A stretch of 64,000 nt of DNA, from contig JAEZXR010000002.1 in assembly GCA_023419605.1 (NCBI GenBank), forward strand, positions 1 through 64,000, written 5' to 3'. Under the pieces are notes generated by a model, which was not told the DNA's origin, searched no databases, and saw only the letters and a list, made by a program, of their open reading frames with translations. A program made the translations under genes and the position numbers. Position 1 is the stretch's first letter. The number at the start of each line of letters is the position of its first letter. Shown here one piece after another: positions 1 to 9,460 of the stretch. This stretch comes from Bacillota bacterium. GTDB lineage: Bacteria; Bacillota; Clostridia; Acetivibrionales; JAEZXR01.

Positions 1-151
1 TTTGGTTGTAGGAGACTCAATTATACCAAAAAAGAGGGGGTCATTGTTTTTTTGTCTCAAAAAAACTTGAAACCCTTGATAAATAACATTTTAGGATCTA
101 TTTGAAGTGAAATAGATTTACACAAACCCAAACTTTGAGGAGGTCAAAAGT

Positions 152-1885
152 ATGAAAAAAGTTTTAGTGTTAATGTTATGCATCATGGTAGCACTGGCTT
201 CAATGCCGATAATGCCGGTATCGGCAGCTAGTTCCATGACTGTAGACTGTGCAAGTGTGATAAGGGGTGTAACCCATTGTGCAAACGGTTCCCTTTATGG
301 AATCACAGATACCATACCGGCGGATGTTAACGGTCTCGTAGCTCCACTTAAACCGTATGTAATGAGAAATCCAGCCCGGGGGGGTTCGGGCAACCAGCAC
401 CCATTTGGTGCTGCAATACCTGTTTCGGCAAGGCTTGCCGGAATTCCCAGTGCCAAAGTCTCGATTGATCTGGCAGATATGCTTCCCGGTTGGCCATACA
501 AATGGCCGGGTATGACAAGTTGGCTCAATCAGGTAACTTCCTTTATAGCTGACAAGAAAGCGTCCGGTCGCGACAATTATTATGGTTATGAAATATGGAA
601 TGAGCCTGACGGTACCTGGAACGCTGCTAACGGCACTTTCAATGATATGTGGAAGCAGACCTACAACGTTATCCGTGCAAATGATCCCGGTGCTAAAATC
701 ATAGGCCCTTGTGACAGCTTTTATAGTCGTAGTAGGATGAGTAACTTCCTGAGTTTCTGCAAAACCAACAACTGTCTTCCCGACATAATGAGCTGGCATG
801 AGCTTGGCGGCGGTGGCGGAGCTGAAGTAGTATCACCGCATTTAAGAGACTATAGGGCGTTGGAATCTTCTCTGGGAATAAATGCATTGCCAATCAGTAT
901 AAACGAATATTGCGATCCTGACCATAACCTTGAAGGGCAGCCGGGGTCGTCGGCACGTTATATAGCAAAATTTGAGCGTTATAAGGTAGAGAGTGCATGT
1001 ATATCCTGGTGGTTTGTTCCTGCTCCAGGCCGTTTGGGAAGTCTTCTGGCTACCGACACGCAAAAGGGGGCAGGCTGGTATTTCTATAAATGGTATGGAG
1101 ACATGACGGGAAGTATGATCAGTGTTACACCGCCAAATGATGACAGCAACCTTGTGGACGGAGCCGCATGTGTTGATTCGGGTGCCAAGTATATCAGTTT
1201 TATCTTCGGCGGACCCAATGACGGTACTATAAGCACAACATTCAAAAATATCCCGTCCTTTATCGGGTCCACTGCATCAGTTAAGGTGGAGAAGATTGAC
1301 TGGGTAAGCAAGGATACAGTATCCAATGGGCCGTCTACAATCTCAACCTCGAATTATTCCGTGGTGAATGGACAGATTACAGTAACGGTAACAGGCTGCA
1401 ACGCTAGTTCAGGATACCGTTTATACATTACTCCGGGAACAAGCGGCAGCGGAATTGTATCGGGAGGAACATACAAACTAATCAATCGCAACAGCGGAAA
1501 AGCTCTTGATGTTGACAAAAATTCAACTGCAGATGGAGGAGATGTTATCCAGTGGACGGATAATGGCGGAAACAACCAGAAATGGGTTGTTACAAGCACA
1601 AGCAACGGGTATACTCTGAAAAACGTTAATAGCGGTAAACTTCTTGACGTAGATAACGGATCCACTGCAGACGGAGGAAATGTTATTCAGTGGACGGACA
1701 ATGGAGGTAGTAACCAAAGGTGGAATATTGTCAATTTAGGTAATGGGTATTACAAACTACTTAATGTTAAGAGTGGGAAAGCATTAGATGTTGACAAGAA
1801 TTCAACTGTAGACGGAGGAGATGTTATTCAGTGGACGGATAACGGCGGAAACAACCAGATGTGGCAGCTTGTAGTACAGAATTAG
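152..1885 (+). CDS. secreted clan GH-A glycoside hydrolase (GH39-like) with C-terminal ricin-type lectin domain
   Basis: The 577-residue product starts with a signal peptide (hydrophobic residues 5-20, probable cut near SAA-SS at 25-27), so it is exported. Residues about 30-330 look like a (beta/alpha)8 glycosidase of clan GH-A: an IWNEP motif places the likely acid/base at E151, and ISINEY places a likely nucleophile at E252. Residues about 438-575 hold three repeats with the pattern SGKxLDVD...DGGxVIQWTDNGGxNQxW, typical of RICIN/CBM13 lectin folds that bind plant polysaccharide. The start has a GAGGAGG site 7 bases upstream. I infer action on hemicellulose outside the cell, but the substrate cannot be read from the sequence. 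It stands alone, followed by a terminator. Confidence 0.8.
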   Translation: MKKVLVLMLCIMVALASMPIMPVSAASSMTVDCASVIRGVTHCANGSLYGITDTIPADVNGLVAPLKPYVMRNPARGGSGNQHPFGAAIPVSARLAGIPSAKVSIDLADMLPGWPYKWPGMTSWLNQVTSFIADKKASGRDNYYGYEIWNEPDGTWNAANGTFNDMWKQTYNVIRANDPGAKIIGPCDSFYSRSRMSNFLSFCKTNNCLPDIMSWHELGGGGGAEVVSPHLRDYRALESSLGINALPISINEYCDPDHNLEGQPGSSARYIAKFERYKVESACISWWFVPAPGRLGSLLATDTQKGAGWYFYKWYGDMTGSMISVTPPNDDSNLVDGAACVDSGAKYISFIFGGPNDGTISTTFKNIPSFIGSTASVKVEKIDWVSKDTVSNGPSTISTSNYSVVNGQITVTVTGCNASSGYRLYITPGTSGSGIVSGGTYKLINRNSGKALDVDKNSTADGGDVIQWTDNGGNNQKWVVTSTSNGYTLKNVNSGKLLDVDNGSTADGGNVIQWTDNGGSNQRWNIVNLGNGYYKLLNVKSGKALDVDKNSTVDGGDVIQWTDNGGNNQMWQLVVQN

Positions 1886-2222
1886 TTGAAAGGCATAAGC
1901 CAGAAATTTAAAAGTAAAATTGACATTTTAATAAATAGATGTACGGGGAGTACGGAGATTTTAAATGCGTTTCAGCATATAAGCGATTCATAATAGGGTA
2001 GTGTGGTCGTTTACTTTGAAACCGTGCGATAGCGATGAAAAGGGTATGAGACAGGAGTAGGCGATTATCGGATAGTTTGAAAAAGCCATGAGAAAAGGAG
2101 CATATAAACTTGCTCATAACTCATGGCTTTTCTTTTTGCAATGGCATACATTTCGAATGTACGTTTTGAAAAAATGTATGTTATACCAAAAATGAATACT
2201 TTTTGGCAAGAGGAGACGAAAA
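1886..2222. other. intergenic region with terminator
   Basis: No gene is seen between the lectin-glycosidase and the next short reading frame. The right part contains the hairpin terminator annotated separately; the left part has no recognisable element. Confidence 0.5.
2080..2137 (+). terminator. intrinsic terminator after the lectin-glycosidase
   Basis: The arms AAAAGCCATGAG and CTCATGGCTTTT pair across a loop that contains a smaller hairpin (GAGC...GCTC), followed by TCTTTTTG. Confidence 0.7.
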
Positions 2223-2405
2223 ATGACAATTAAGCAGAAGATGTTATTGCTTATCATTCTCTTTATGATAGTACCTACTTTTTTTGTTCCGTATGGATGT
2301 CAGGGGAACTGGGACAGTAACACTCTCCGGGTATGTGAATGGCATAAAGATAGTTATTATATTTGCGAAAAACTATATACTCATTGTTTGAATCATATTG
2401 TATAA
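2223..2405 (+). CDS. short membrane-anchored or lipoprotein-like reading frame, possibly a gene remnant
   Basis: Sixty codons behind a good ribosome site (AAGAGGAGA). Residues 5-21 are strongly hydrophobic and are followed by a cysteine (YGCQ), which looks like the export signal of a binding lipoprotein, although the residues before the cysteine are not a proper lipobox. After about residue 35 the composition (many Cys, His, Tyr) no longer looks like a real exported protein. It precedes a clearly broken regulator gene, so it may be the 5' stub of a deleted sugar-binding lipoprotein. I do not recognise a family. Confidence 0.35.
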   Translation: MTIKQKMLLLIILFMIVPTFFVPYGCQGNWDSNTLRVCEWHKDSYYICEKLYTHCLNHIV

Positions 2406-2501
2406 TAATTTCATAAATTGCTTCTTTCTAATGTTATCAGCAGGTTTGTCCATACTGTAATAGTTTCAATCAAGTTGGAGGGCAAATATTCTTAGGGGGC
2501 T

Positions 2502-4012
2502 GTGTTTCAAATGCGAAAGAAAACCGGAAACAAAAAAAGTATTTATATGTCATGGATACGTTCATATTTGCTAGTTTTACTCATTCCCATTATCATAGGT
2601 TCCATTATTTATATTCAAGCTACGGATATTATTGAGAGTGAAATAAACAAATCAAATGAGGCCATGCTAAGACAGGTACAATTGACCATCGATGCTCATA
2701 TGAAAGACCTGCAGAGAATTGTAATGGAGATCGCCTTTGAAGATAATTTCAATAGTATTTCGTCGGACAATGGGCAGAGCCCATCCATTCCCCAATATAT
2801 TACCGTTGAATTTCAACAGAAGTTAAATAACTTTTTGCAATACAACAGCTTTATTAATTACTTGTATGTTTTTTTAGCAGTAGCAATAGAGTTATAAGCT
2901 CTTCAGCAGCTGCCGATGCCGACATTTTTTATTTATCAAGATATGATTCTCAGGATATGCCTTATGAATCCTGGCAAAAAATTATGAAAGGCACGTTTTC
3001 AAATCAGGGAATACAGATAAATGCAGGAAACCCCTGTAAAAAGAGAGATTGCCTATATACAATCCGCTCCTGCCTATGGCATTAGGGAACGGAATGCAAA
3101 TATTGTACTGGTAATCAATGAACAAAAAATAAAGGAAGCTATCAGCGGAATCCAACGGATTAGCCAGGGGAGCATTGTTATCCTGGATGAAAATAATAAT
3201 GTCATAACCTCGACGAAAAGTTCAAATAGCAATGATCTTCTTCAATATATGGAATTGCCTGATAATGGCGGAACAAAATATAAGGCGCTTGACCGTGAGA
3301 ACGTAGTTATTACCTCCATTGCCTCCAGTGCGGTTCATTGGAAGTATGTTTCCGTGGCACCGGAGAAGGTTTATGCTGAGAAGACCCGGTATATAAAAAG
3401 AATAACAGCGCTGGGGTTGTTGCTTTGCTTATTTATTGGAGGGTTTTTAACCTACCGTTATTCGAGAAAAAACTATTTTCCATTGGAAGAACTGTTTCAA
3501 AACGTGGTTTCAAAGGTTTCCAGATCGGCCGGCAAAAGCGGAAATGAGTATGAGATCATCAAGTTTGCCTTTGAAGATATATGGGAAGCCAAAACCCTGA
3601 ATGATAAGAAGTTATCAATGCGCTCCAACTATTTGGAGAAGCTATTAAAAGGGCGGTTTGACAATACCGGTGTAATGCTGGACACACTCGCTACCTTTGA
3701 TACTAACTTCGAGTCAGAAAACTTTGCAGTAATTCTATTTGATATAGAAGATATCGATGAAATTGTACATGAAAAGGACAGGATGGAGTTTAATAAAGAG
3801 TTTCAGTTGATTCAGTTTATTATTATCAATATTTCAGAGGAAGTTTTCGGTGAATATAGTAAAGCTTATGGGGTTGAGCTGGATGAATCGGTAGCCCTGC
3901 TGCTGAACCTAAAGCATTCGGAGAATGAACCGGTCAAGGAGAAACTTAAAGAACTTTCCGGCAATATACAGGCCTTAATATTGGAAAAGTTTAATATTCA
4001 TGTGACGATCTC
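2502..4012 (+). pseudogene. AraC/YesN-type membrane regulator, frameshifted twice and missing its DNA-binding end
   Basis: The intact form would have a first membrane segment (LLVLLIPIIIGSIIYI), an extracellular sensor region, a second membrane segment (LGLLLCLFIGGFLTYRY) and a cytoplasmic part ending in an AraC helix-turn-helix. Frame 1 runs from 2502 (GTG, or ATG at 2511) to 2897; it breaks at a run of seven T near 2871-2877, where one extra T would restore the protein (YVFFSSSNRV...). The reading continues in another frame to about 3010 and returns to the first frame by 3021. At about 4012 the regulator stops matching its family and joins carbohydrate-binding-module sequence; no helix-turn-helix remains. 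The breaks could be assembly errors, but the 3' fusion looks genuine. Confidence 0.75.
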
Positions 4013-4615
4013 TGGGCAAAAAGCAGTTCGGGTGGCGGCCGTTTAAAGCTGCTGACCACGGCCAACGGGGTGATTAAGGACTGTGGATATACCGTAGGGG
4101 ACAACACCTGGAGGCAATACAGCTTCAGCTTCAACAGCGGTAATAATTCGAAGGTACGGCTCTATCTCGGCGATGGCGGAGGTACGCATTATTTCGACGA
4201 TTTTGATCTGATACGGGATACGGTTCAAAACAAAGGGTTTGAAACGGAAAGCATCACTCCGTGGTTTGGAAATACTTCCATTTTCACGGTAACAACGGCC
4301 GACAAACATTCCGGTACCTATGGATTGAAACTGCTCGGTACAGGCAGCTGGGGCAACCTGCAGCAAGATATGAATGTTTTACCCAATACCGATTATACCT
4401 GGACCTTTTGGGCCAAAAGCAGTTCCACCGGTGCCCGTTTTGAACTGTTGACGACTTCCAACGGACTCATTAAGGACTGCGGACGGAGTGTGGGCGACAA
4501 CACCTGGAGGCAGTACAGCTTTAACTTTAACAGCGGCGATAACCTCAAAGTCAGGTTATATATCGGTGATGGCGGCGCGGGTACGTTTTACTTTGATGAC
4601 TTTGAAGCAAAGTAG
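4013..4615 (+). pseudogene. tail of a secreted enzyme: one partial and one complete CBM4/9-like carbohydrate-binding repeat
   Basis: Open in one frame from WAKSSSG (4013) to the stop at 4613. It has a partial copy (to about 4206) and one full copy of a roughly 130-residue beta-sandwich module: NKGFE..., LQQDMNVLPNTDYTWTFWAK, a second IKDCG...VGDNTWRQYSF, and YFDDF. These marks fit the CBM_4_9 family. There is no catalytic domain, signal peptide or start signal; its 5' side is the truncated regulator. The same WAKSSS codons occur inside the second repeat (about 4411-4425), which suggests the fusion used a short homology. It is probably not expressed as a functional protein. Confidence 0.7.
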
Positions 4616-4710
4616 CGCATTTTCCACCTGTTACCATACAACTGGATTCAAGTGTCAAGGAACTTTTCCGGGCTTCTTACGTCAAATAACAGTATAAACA
4701 AGGAGGTGTC

Positions 4711-5085
4711 ATGCATTTGAAAAGAATTTTATTTATAGTACTAACGGCCACTTTAATCATCGGTACAATCGGCTGCATGAAAGCATCTAATAGTAAGAGT
4801 CAGGAAAAGGTAGGCATAAGGGGGCAAGTCACGCAAGTGTTGATGGACTCCAGTGGTGCGGTGTCTGCCATTATGGTAGAAGGGAAGGTTGAAAGTGATA
4901 CCGTCCACGATAAGGCAAAGGTTAGCATAGATAAGGGGACCCAAATAACTAAAGGGAACGCAGGTCAAAAGCTATCAGCCAGCGAACTAAAGGAAGGCAT
5001 GAGAGTTGAAGTAGTTTTTGAAGGACCTGTAGCTGAATCGTATCCTGTCCAGGGTAAGGCGAAGACGATAACGGTGATTGAGTAA
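4711..5085 (+). CDS. small secreted lipoprotein (DUF3221/OB-fold-like)
   Basis: The 124-residue product has a lipoprotein signal (IIGTIGC, lipidated Cys at 22). The rest alternates short beta strands: VRGQVTQVLMDSSGAVSAIMVEG, KVSIDKGTQI, LKEGMRVEVVFEGPVAES, KAKTITVIE. This pattern resembles DUF3221-type lipoproteins with an OB-like barrel; the family link is tentative. The start has AAGGAGGTG 4 bases upstream. It stands alone, ended by a strong terminator. Confidence 0.75.
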   Translation: MHLKRILFIVLTATLIIGTIGCMKASNSKSQEKVGIRGQVTQVLMDSSGAVSAIMVEGKVESDTVHDKAKVSIDKGTQITKGNAGQKLSASELKEGMRVEVVFEGPVAESYPVQGKAKTITVIE

Positions 5086-5192
5086 TACCATTTTTCGAAA
5101 AGGATACGGCTTTTTTATAATAAACTGATTGACTGGCTTTGTTATCAAAAAAGTTATAAAATCATTGTTTCTGGTAACATCAAAAATAATAA

Positions 5193-5241
5193 AAAAGGGT
5201 TGAAGAGGAAGGAATTGATGATTTCCTCTTCAGCCCTTTTT
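5193..5241 (+). terminator. intrinsic terminator
   Basis: AAAGGGTTGAAGAGGAA pairs with TTCCTCTTCAGCCCTTT around an 8-10 base loop, followed by a T run. It separates the small lipoprotein from the PadR promoter. Confidence 0.8.
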
Positions 5242-5310
5242 GTGTACCAGAGTCAAAGCTAGCACAACACGTTAGTTTAATAAAAACTTTGCTGGTAGAT
5301 CATTTTCCTA

Positions 5311-5376
5311 TTGACATATACAGTTGAACTGTATATTATAAATATATAGTTAGAATATATAGTTTGACTGTATATT
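5311..5376 (+). promoter_or_regulatory. PadR promoter with two palindromic operators
   Basis: A near-consensus promoter, TTGACA (5311-5316) and TATTAT (5334-5339) with 17-bp spacing, is almost filled by a perfect 10-bp inverted repeat around G5326 (ATATACAGTT/AACTGTATAT). An imperfect copy with 8 of 10 pairs lies at 5356-5376. The placement suggests that the PadR product represses its own operon. Confidence 0.7.
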
Positions 5377-5394
5377 AAAAAGGTTGGTGAGTAC

Positions 5395-5727
5395 ATGAAA
5401 AGAGATAAGAATTTGCCTCTTACCGAAACCGTATATTACATTCTTTTAGCACTGCTTGAACCAGCACATGGGTATCTAATCATGCAGAAGGTTGAAGAGT
5501 TAAGCAATGGAGAGGTAAGAATGGCCGCAGGAACCTTATATGGAGCAATTGAAAACTTATTAAAGCTAAAGTTTATTCAACCGGCCCCCAGTGATGATAT
5601 TCGACGCAAGGTTTATGTTATTACAGAGGAAGGGAAAAGGGTATTACATCATGATTTCGAGAGAATGAACCATATGATAGAAGTTACTAAAAACATTTTA
5701 AGCGAGAATCGAGGGGAAATGGAATGA
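5395..5727 (+). CDS. PadR-family transcriptional repressor
   Basis: The 110-residue protein matches the PadR winged helix-turn-helix: LTETVYYILLALLEPAHGYLIMQKVEELSNGEVRMAAGTLYGAI... and a wing YVITEEGKRVL near residues 78-88. Such regulators bind palindromes at their own promoter and respond to small molecules or membrane stress. Its stop codon overlaps the start of the DUF2812 gene by 4 bases (ATGA), so the two are translated together. PadR-DUF2812 pairs are common in Firmicutes, where the partner is a membrane protein under the regulator's control. Confidence 0.92.
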   Translation: MKRDKNLPLTETVYYILLALLEPAHGYLIMQKVEELSNGEVRMAAGTLYGAIENLLKLKFIQPAPSDDIRRKVYVITEEGKRVLHHDFERMNHMIEVTKNILSENRGEME

Positions 5728-6344
5728 AGAAATTCAGATTTTATATTGATTTTGAAAAAGAAGAAAAATGGCTCAATGAAATGGCAAAACAAGGGTGGGA
5801 ATTGTGCGGAAAATTTTTTGAATATAAGTTTCGTCAAACCGTTCCCAATAATACGATTATAAAAATAGATTATCGTACTTTTAAAAATAATGGTGATTTT
5901 GAAGACTATCTTACACTTTTCAGCGATAGCGGATGGGAGCATATAGCAGGGAGTAAATATTCAGGAACCCAATACTTTAAAAAAGTAAATGAGAACGGTG
6001 ATTCGGATATTTTTTCAGACGCTCCTTCAAAAGCCGCTCGATACAAAAGATTATCGAATATGTGGTTATCCATAGGAATATCCTACATTCCGATTTTCAG
6101 TGTAATGATATCGAATAAAACTGTTAATAGTGCTGCATTTCTGAACCCCAAATTATTGTACTATACACCGGGCCTATGGGAAAGGACGGGAGCAAATTTC
6201 TGGAAGGCGTTCTTATTTGAAACTCCCTTTGCATTAGCGAGAGGGTTTTCCTGGCTCTTATTTCCTGCATTGATGATATTGTATTTTACTTTTGCAGCCA
6301 AAGCAGAAAAGCATTATAGGGAAATAAATCCTGAAGGCAGATGA
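5724..6344 (+). CDS. DUF2812 membrane protein, partner of PadR
   Basis: The 206-residue product begins with the soluble DUF2812 region (KKFRFYIDFEKEEKWLNEMAKQGWEL, residues 2-27; FEDYLTLFSDSGWEHI around 60-75), followed by membrane segments near residues 112-128 and 170-192. It overlaps the PadR gene by 4 bases and so shares its promoter and control. The function of the family is unknown; the link to PadR suggests a role in envelope stress. A terminator shared with the opposing cellulase gene follows. Confidence 0.85.
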   Translation: MKKFRFYIDFEKEEKWLNEMAKQGWELCGKFFEYKFRQTVPNNTIIKIDYRTFKNNGDFEDYLTLFSDSGWEHIAGSKYSGTQYFKKVNENGDSDIFSDAPSKAARYKRLSNMWLSIGISYIPIFSVMISNKTVNSAAFLNPKLLYYTPGLWERTGANFWKAFLFETPFALARGFSWLLFPALMILYFTFAAKAEKHYREINPEGR

Positions 6345-6407
6345 TGTGAGTAAAAAGCTCTGGAATTAGTAAAAAATCCGTTCAAAATCAAAATCAAACT
6401 TACCTAT

Positions 6408-6455
6408 AAAATAAAGTCCAGGGTAATTTTTAAATGATACCCTGGACCTTATTTT
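6408..6455. terminator. bidirectional terminator between DUF2812 and GH5 genes
   Basis: AATAAAGTCCAGGGTA pairs with TACCCTGGACCTTATT, with A-rich and T-rich flanks on both sides. It can end transcription from both converging genes. Confidence 0.75.
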
Positions 6456-6536
6456 ATGACATGAAGGTTTAATTTTATAGGGAAGTGAATTAATTATAGC
6501 AATTAAGCATCACTTCCATCCCCGCAAGGGATGGAT

Positions 6537-7943
6537 TCACCTGCTGTAATACTGTCCTAGTGAAATTCCGTTTGCACCGAGAGGGATTTGGTGGTCAAGA
6601 CCGATAAATTTACCGCCGGATTGCCATAGCGCAGGCTTCAGCAATGCGTATTTTGCTTCATCCCAGGTTGCCCAATCATGTCCCAGTAAGCCTCCGGTAT
6701 CGCCGGAATTGGGGTTTATGCACCAAAATGTATGATGAATGCGTTTTTGAATCATGTAATCCCTCAATAATGTCATCCATTTTTGGTTTTTCCCTCCATC
6801 CATGTGTCCGCCCCACTCCCCGATCAGAAGAGGAGCAATTCCTTTATCGTCAATGTATGCCCAGGTATCATACCAATAATCATCCAATAAGGTTTGTGTG
6901 GTAAAATCCTTGTCAAACCAGGATTGGTTGTATACGGAAGGGCCGTAGTCGTGGGGAGAATATACGATCTGGCTGTTGAGGGAGCCTAAATTAATGGGAT
7001 AGTCCTTCACTCCCCGTAAATTTCCGCCCCACCATGCACCATACCACGGAGCGGCGTCACCGGTTGCTCCCCAAACGTCCGGCGTGTTGAATGTATACCC
7101 CTTTTCCGTCTTGGGATACTGTTCAATTCCTTCAATCATGATCAACAACTTTGGATTTGCTCCAAGGATTGCCCTTGCACATGTTTCAGCAGCATATTTC
7201 CAGTTATTTTCATCCGTAGAATTATCCCATTTAGCCATATCCGCAGGTGGAGTTGCTGCATAGCCGCGTTTTCCATGGGGTTCATTTTTTAAGTCCAGTG
7301 CCAGAATGGTATCATCATTTTTATACTTGTTGGCTAACCAAACCAAGGTATCTATCCATTTGGCCGTAGTAATTTGACCGGCTGTAGAGGTGTTCAGTCC
7401 ATACCATAACGGGTAGATATGCCCCGAATTATTAGCATCAGGACTGTGGACATCAACCATTACCTTGATTCCAAGCTCCTTACAATAACTCATTATAATG
7501 TCGAAGATTTCCATGCTGTTTTTTACGCCATTGGTTTTGGGATCATAAAAATCGGGATTGACCACATAATAGGGAGGGTTGTTACCGGCGCTTACACTGG
7601 ATACCTTATTGGGTTTTCCCACCATCCAGCTATAGAGAAGCTCCGTGGAGATGGGTATTCTTAAAAATCCTATACCTCGATCGGCTACGCTCTTTAAGAT
7701 GGTCTTCACGTCGTACCAGGCACCATGAAAACAGTTTTCACTACAGTTAAAGCCAAACCAATTGGCGCCTGTCAGCCAAACTTCGTTTCCATACATATCG
7801 TAAATTTTGTCACCAACACAATGCAGCCAGTCGTCATTATTGGTATCAACGGCTTTTACTGTAGGTCCCATGTCAGTTGAAAAACAGAATACAAAAAGAA
7901 TCATGAGTGCTACGATCAGCGAAATTACTCTTTTTACTTGCAT
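6537..7943 (-). CDS. secreted GH5 endoglucanase (cellulase), catalytic domain only
   Basis: The 468-residue enzyme has a signal peptide (residues 6-22 hydrophobic, cut probably near AVD at 31-33) and a GH5 barrel. The motif LDLKNEPHG gives the acid/base E221, and IGEWGGH gives the nucleophile E376; TGANWFGF near residue 58 and DVHSPD near 164 are typical of the subfamily that cuts cellulose and mixed beta-glucan. The product ends soon after a linker-like GLDHQIPLG with no binding module or dockerin, so it is a free extracellular enzyme. The ATG is preceded by AAAGGAG. It is transcribed alone toward the shared terminator. Confidence 0.93.
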   Translation of the reverse strand: MQVKRVISLIVALMILFVFCFSTDMGPTVKAVDTNNDDWLHCVGDKIYDMYGNEVWLTGANWFGFNCSENCFHGAWYDVKTILKSVADRGIGFLRIPISTELLYSWMVGKPNKVSSVSAGNNPPYYVVNPDFYDPKTNGVKNSMEIFDIIMSYCKELGIKVMVDVHSPDANNSGHIYPLWYGLNTSTAGQITTAKWIDTLVWLANKYKNDDTILALDLKNEPHGKRGYAATPPADMAKWDNSTDENNWKYAAETCARAILGANPKLLIMIEGIEQYPKTEKGYTFNTPDVWGATGDAAPWYGAWWGGNLRGVKDYPINLGSLNSQIVYSPHDYGPSVYNQSWFDKDFTTQTLLDDYWYDTWAYIDDKGIAPLLIGEWGGHMDGGKNQKWMTLLRDYMIQKRIHHTFWCINPNSGDTGGLLGHDWATWDEAKYALLKPALWQSGGKFIGLDHQIPLGANGISLGQYYSR

Positions 7944-8431
7944 AAAATCTCTTCTCCTTTACCAAATAAAATTTATGCATTTAAACTGTATATCCCATAC
8001 GTTGTAATCATGAATGTCGAAATGACCGGTCGTTCATTGGATGGATGAAATAACAGTGGCTCCAAAGAGTTTTATGAGTGATAAAATACATTTCACCTCC
8101 TTTGATCAGAGATTGGGATTGTGATTATTTTACAAATATTGGTACATTTATTTTATTGAAAATTTCTAATAAAATCAATCCTCAAAATGCATTTCATAGT
8201 AAAAAATTTAATTATTTGAAATTGTGAGGGGTGGTTATATAAAAACATACGATCATTTTTTAAATATTTGAGGGCAAAATTCTTTGCCCGGGGCAGCAGA
8301 TGCCTGGCGTAGGACCGTATGCACCAGGCATTGATGCCTTGATTCATCTTCACTGTCAGAAGCGGCGAGGGATTGGCGGAAGTGGAGGAAAGTGATAATT
8401 TTATAAAGGAAAAATCATCCCTTTCAAGGGA
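7944..8431. other. intergenic region upstream of the GH5 gene
   Basis: This contains the 5' region of the GH5 gene (minus strand) and a possible 27-codon reading frame (annotated separately). A perfect 8-bp GACCGGTC palindrome lies near 8021-8028. I see no convincing promoter and no other gene. Confidence 0.4.
8008..8091 (-). CDS. possible 27-residue leader peptide upstream of GH5
   Basis: On the minus strand a very strong ribosome site (AAAGGAGGTGA) is followed 0-1 bases later by ATG and 27 codons ending 65 bases before the GH5 gene. The peptide is rich in His, Phe and Tyr and has no family resemblance. It could be a leader peptide, or just the remains of an older start. The start of the GH74 gene has a similar arrangement (26073-26147). 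Confidence 0.2.
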   Translation of the reverse strand: MYFITHKTLWSHCYFIHPMNDRSFRHS

Positions 8432-9051
8432 CTAACCCTGTTTCAGTCTGAACTCCTCGCCCTCATAAATCCGGATAGGGTTACCCCTTTCGAGCGTATT
8501 ATGCTGCATCCACAGTATCCTTCTATGGTTTGAGGAGTCCTCGTCATTCCTTGCTTTAATAAGGTTTTCTAACCGGCTAAGTGCCAGTTTTTTATTCATA
8601 TAGATCTTTCCTCACTTGCGGTTACAGTCAAACCGGTAGGAAGGTGAGATGCCCTCACGGCTGTTTCCACTTTATTGACATTTTGGCCTCCCGGACCTGA
8701 ACTTCTCATGGATTCAAACCTTACATCCTTTTCAGAGAAGGTAAGCTTTTCCGGGTCTTTAAACACCTCTATGGCAATAAACCAGTTCTTCCTTTTATGG
8801 TTAGGCCGGTAAGGGCTTTTGCAAATCCATAGAACGGTGCCGTCTGTAGTTTCACTCCTCTTCTCATACTCCTGACACTCCAGGGGCAAGAGTACGGATT
8901 TCAGGTTACCCGGCATATTTCCTTCTACTACATCGATGACCGTGGTTTTTATTCCTTTATTCCGGCATTCATTTCGGTATGATTTCAAGAAAAGGCTTAC
9001 CGCAAGCTCGCATTCATCGGGACCTTTTCCGGAACTGATTTGTATCCACAT
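8432..9051 (-). pseudogene. prfH: peptide chain release factor H (RF-H), frameshifted after the GGQ motif
   Basis: RF-H is a codon-independent release factor relative found next to rtcB RNA ligase genes and thought to act on damaged ribosomes. The reading frame from ATG 9051 (ribosome site AGGAGG overlapping the rtcB stop) carries the catalytic motif SSGPGGQNVNKVETAVRA and then stops at 8596 after SEERSI. The expected C-terminal sequence NKKLALSRLENLIKARNDED... continues in another frame down to a stop at 8432. Relatives usually read ERSQ-Y/H-x-NKKLAL here, so a deletion of 1 or 4 bases fits. Without the frameshift the length would be about 206 residues, which is normal. Confidence 0.85.
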
Positions 9052-9059
9052 AATTCCTC

Positions 9060-9446
9060 CTATGCTTTATACGTTACTATGGGTTTGAAGGTGGCAATAA
9101 TGCTTATCAGCCCGAAATCCAGAAGACTTTGAATGACTGTATCAATGTTTTTGTAAGCTTCCGGGGCTTCTTCGAAAAGCAGGCTGTAATCATTGCAAAT
9201 TACTCTTCCTTTAAGCTTTGTATATTTGATGGTTTCCTTTGTGTACTTGCTTTCAAGTCTTGGTCTGCACATACTCCGTTCCCATTTCCGGCCTGCACCG
9301 TGAGCGAGAGAATATCCCGAGACTTCGGTATGCCCCGTTGTCATTACCAAATAGGTGAGTGCTCCTCTTGAACCGGGTATTACAACAGGTCCTTTATCGC
9401 TGGGGGAAGCTCCCTTTCTGTGGATGTACAGCCGTTTATCGTCACA
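9060..9446 (-). pseudogene. rtcB: RNA-splicing ligase RtcB, 5' two-thirds missing
   Basis: The minus strand reads LYIHRKGASPSDKGPVVIP, GSRGALTYLVMTTGHTEV and SLAHGAGRKW, which are the C-terminal RtcB signatures with metal- and guanylate-binding His residues, ending TYKA-stop at 9060. Full RtcB proteins of this kind are about 380-480 residues; only about 127 remain. Upstream codons run into a stop at 9447-9449, just where the opposing methyltransferase remnant begins. RtcB joins 2',3'-cyclic-phosphate or 3'-phosphate RNA ends to 5'-OH ends. The downstream prfH gene starts 8 bases later, the usual rtcB-prfH order. Confidence 0.85.
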
Positions 9447-9460
9447 TTATTGAGGAGTGA

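Noticed and set aside
200..799. 199-codon open frame opposite the first glycosidase
   Set aside because: Antisense shadow; the plus-strand gene has signal peptide, catalytic and lectin motifs.
8590..8625. Programmed frameshift in prfH, as known for prfB (RF2)
   Set aside because: There is no CUUUGA-type slip site or internal ribosome signal, and the neighbouring rtcB and methyltransferase genes are also broken, so decay is the simpler reading.
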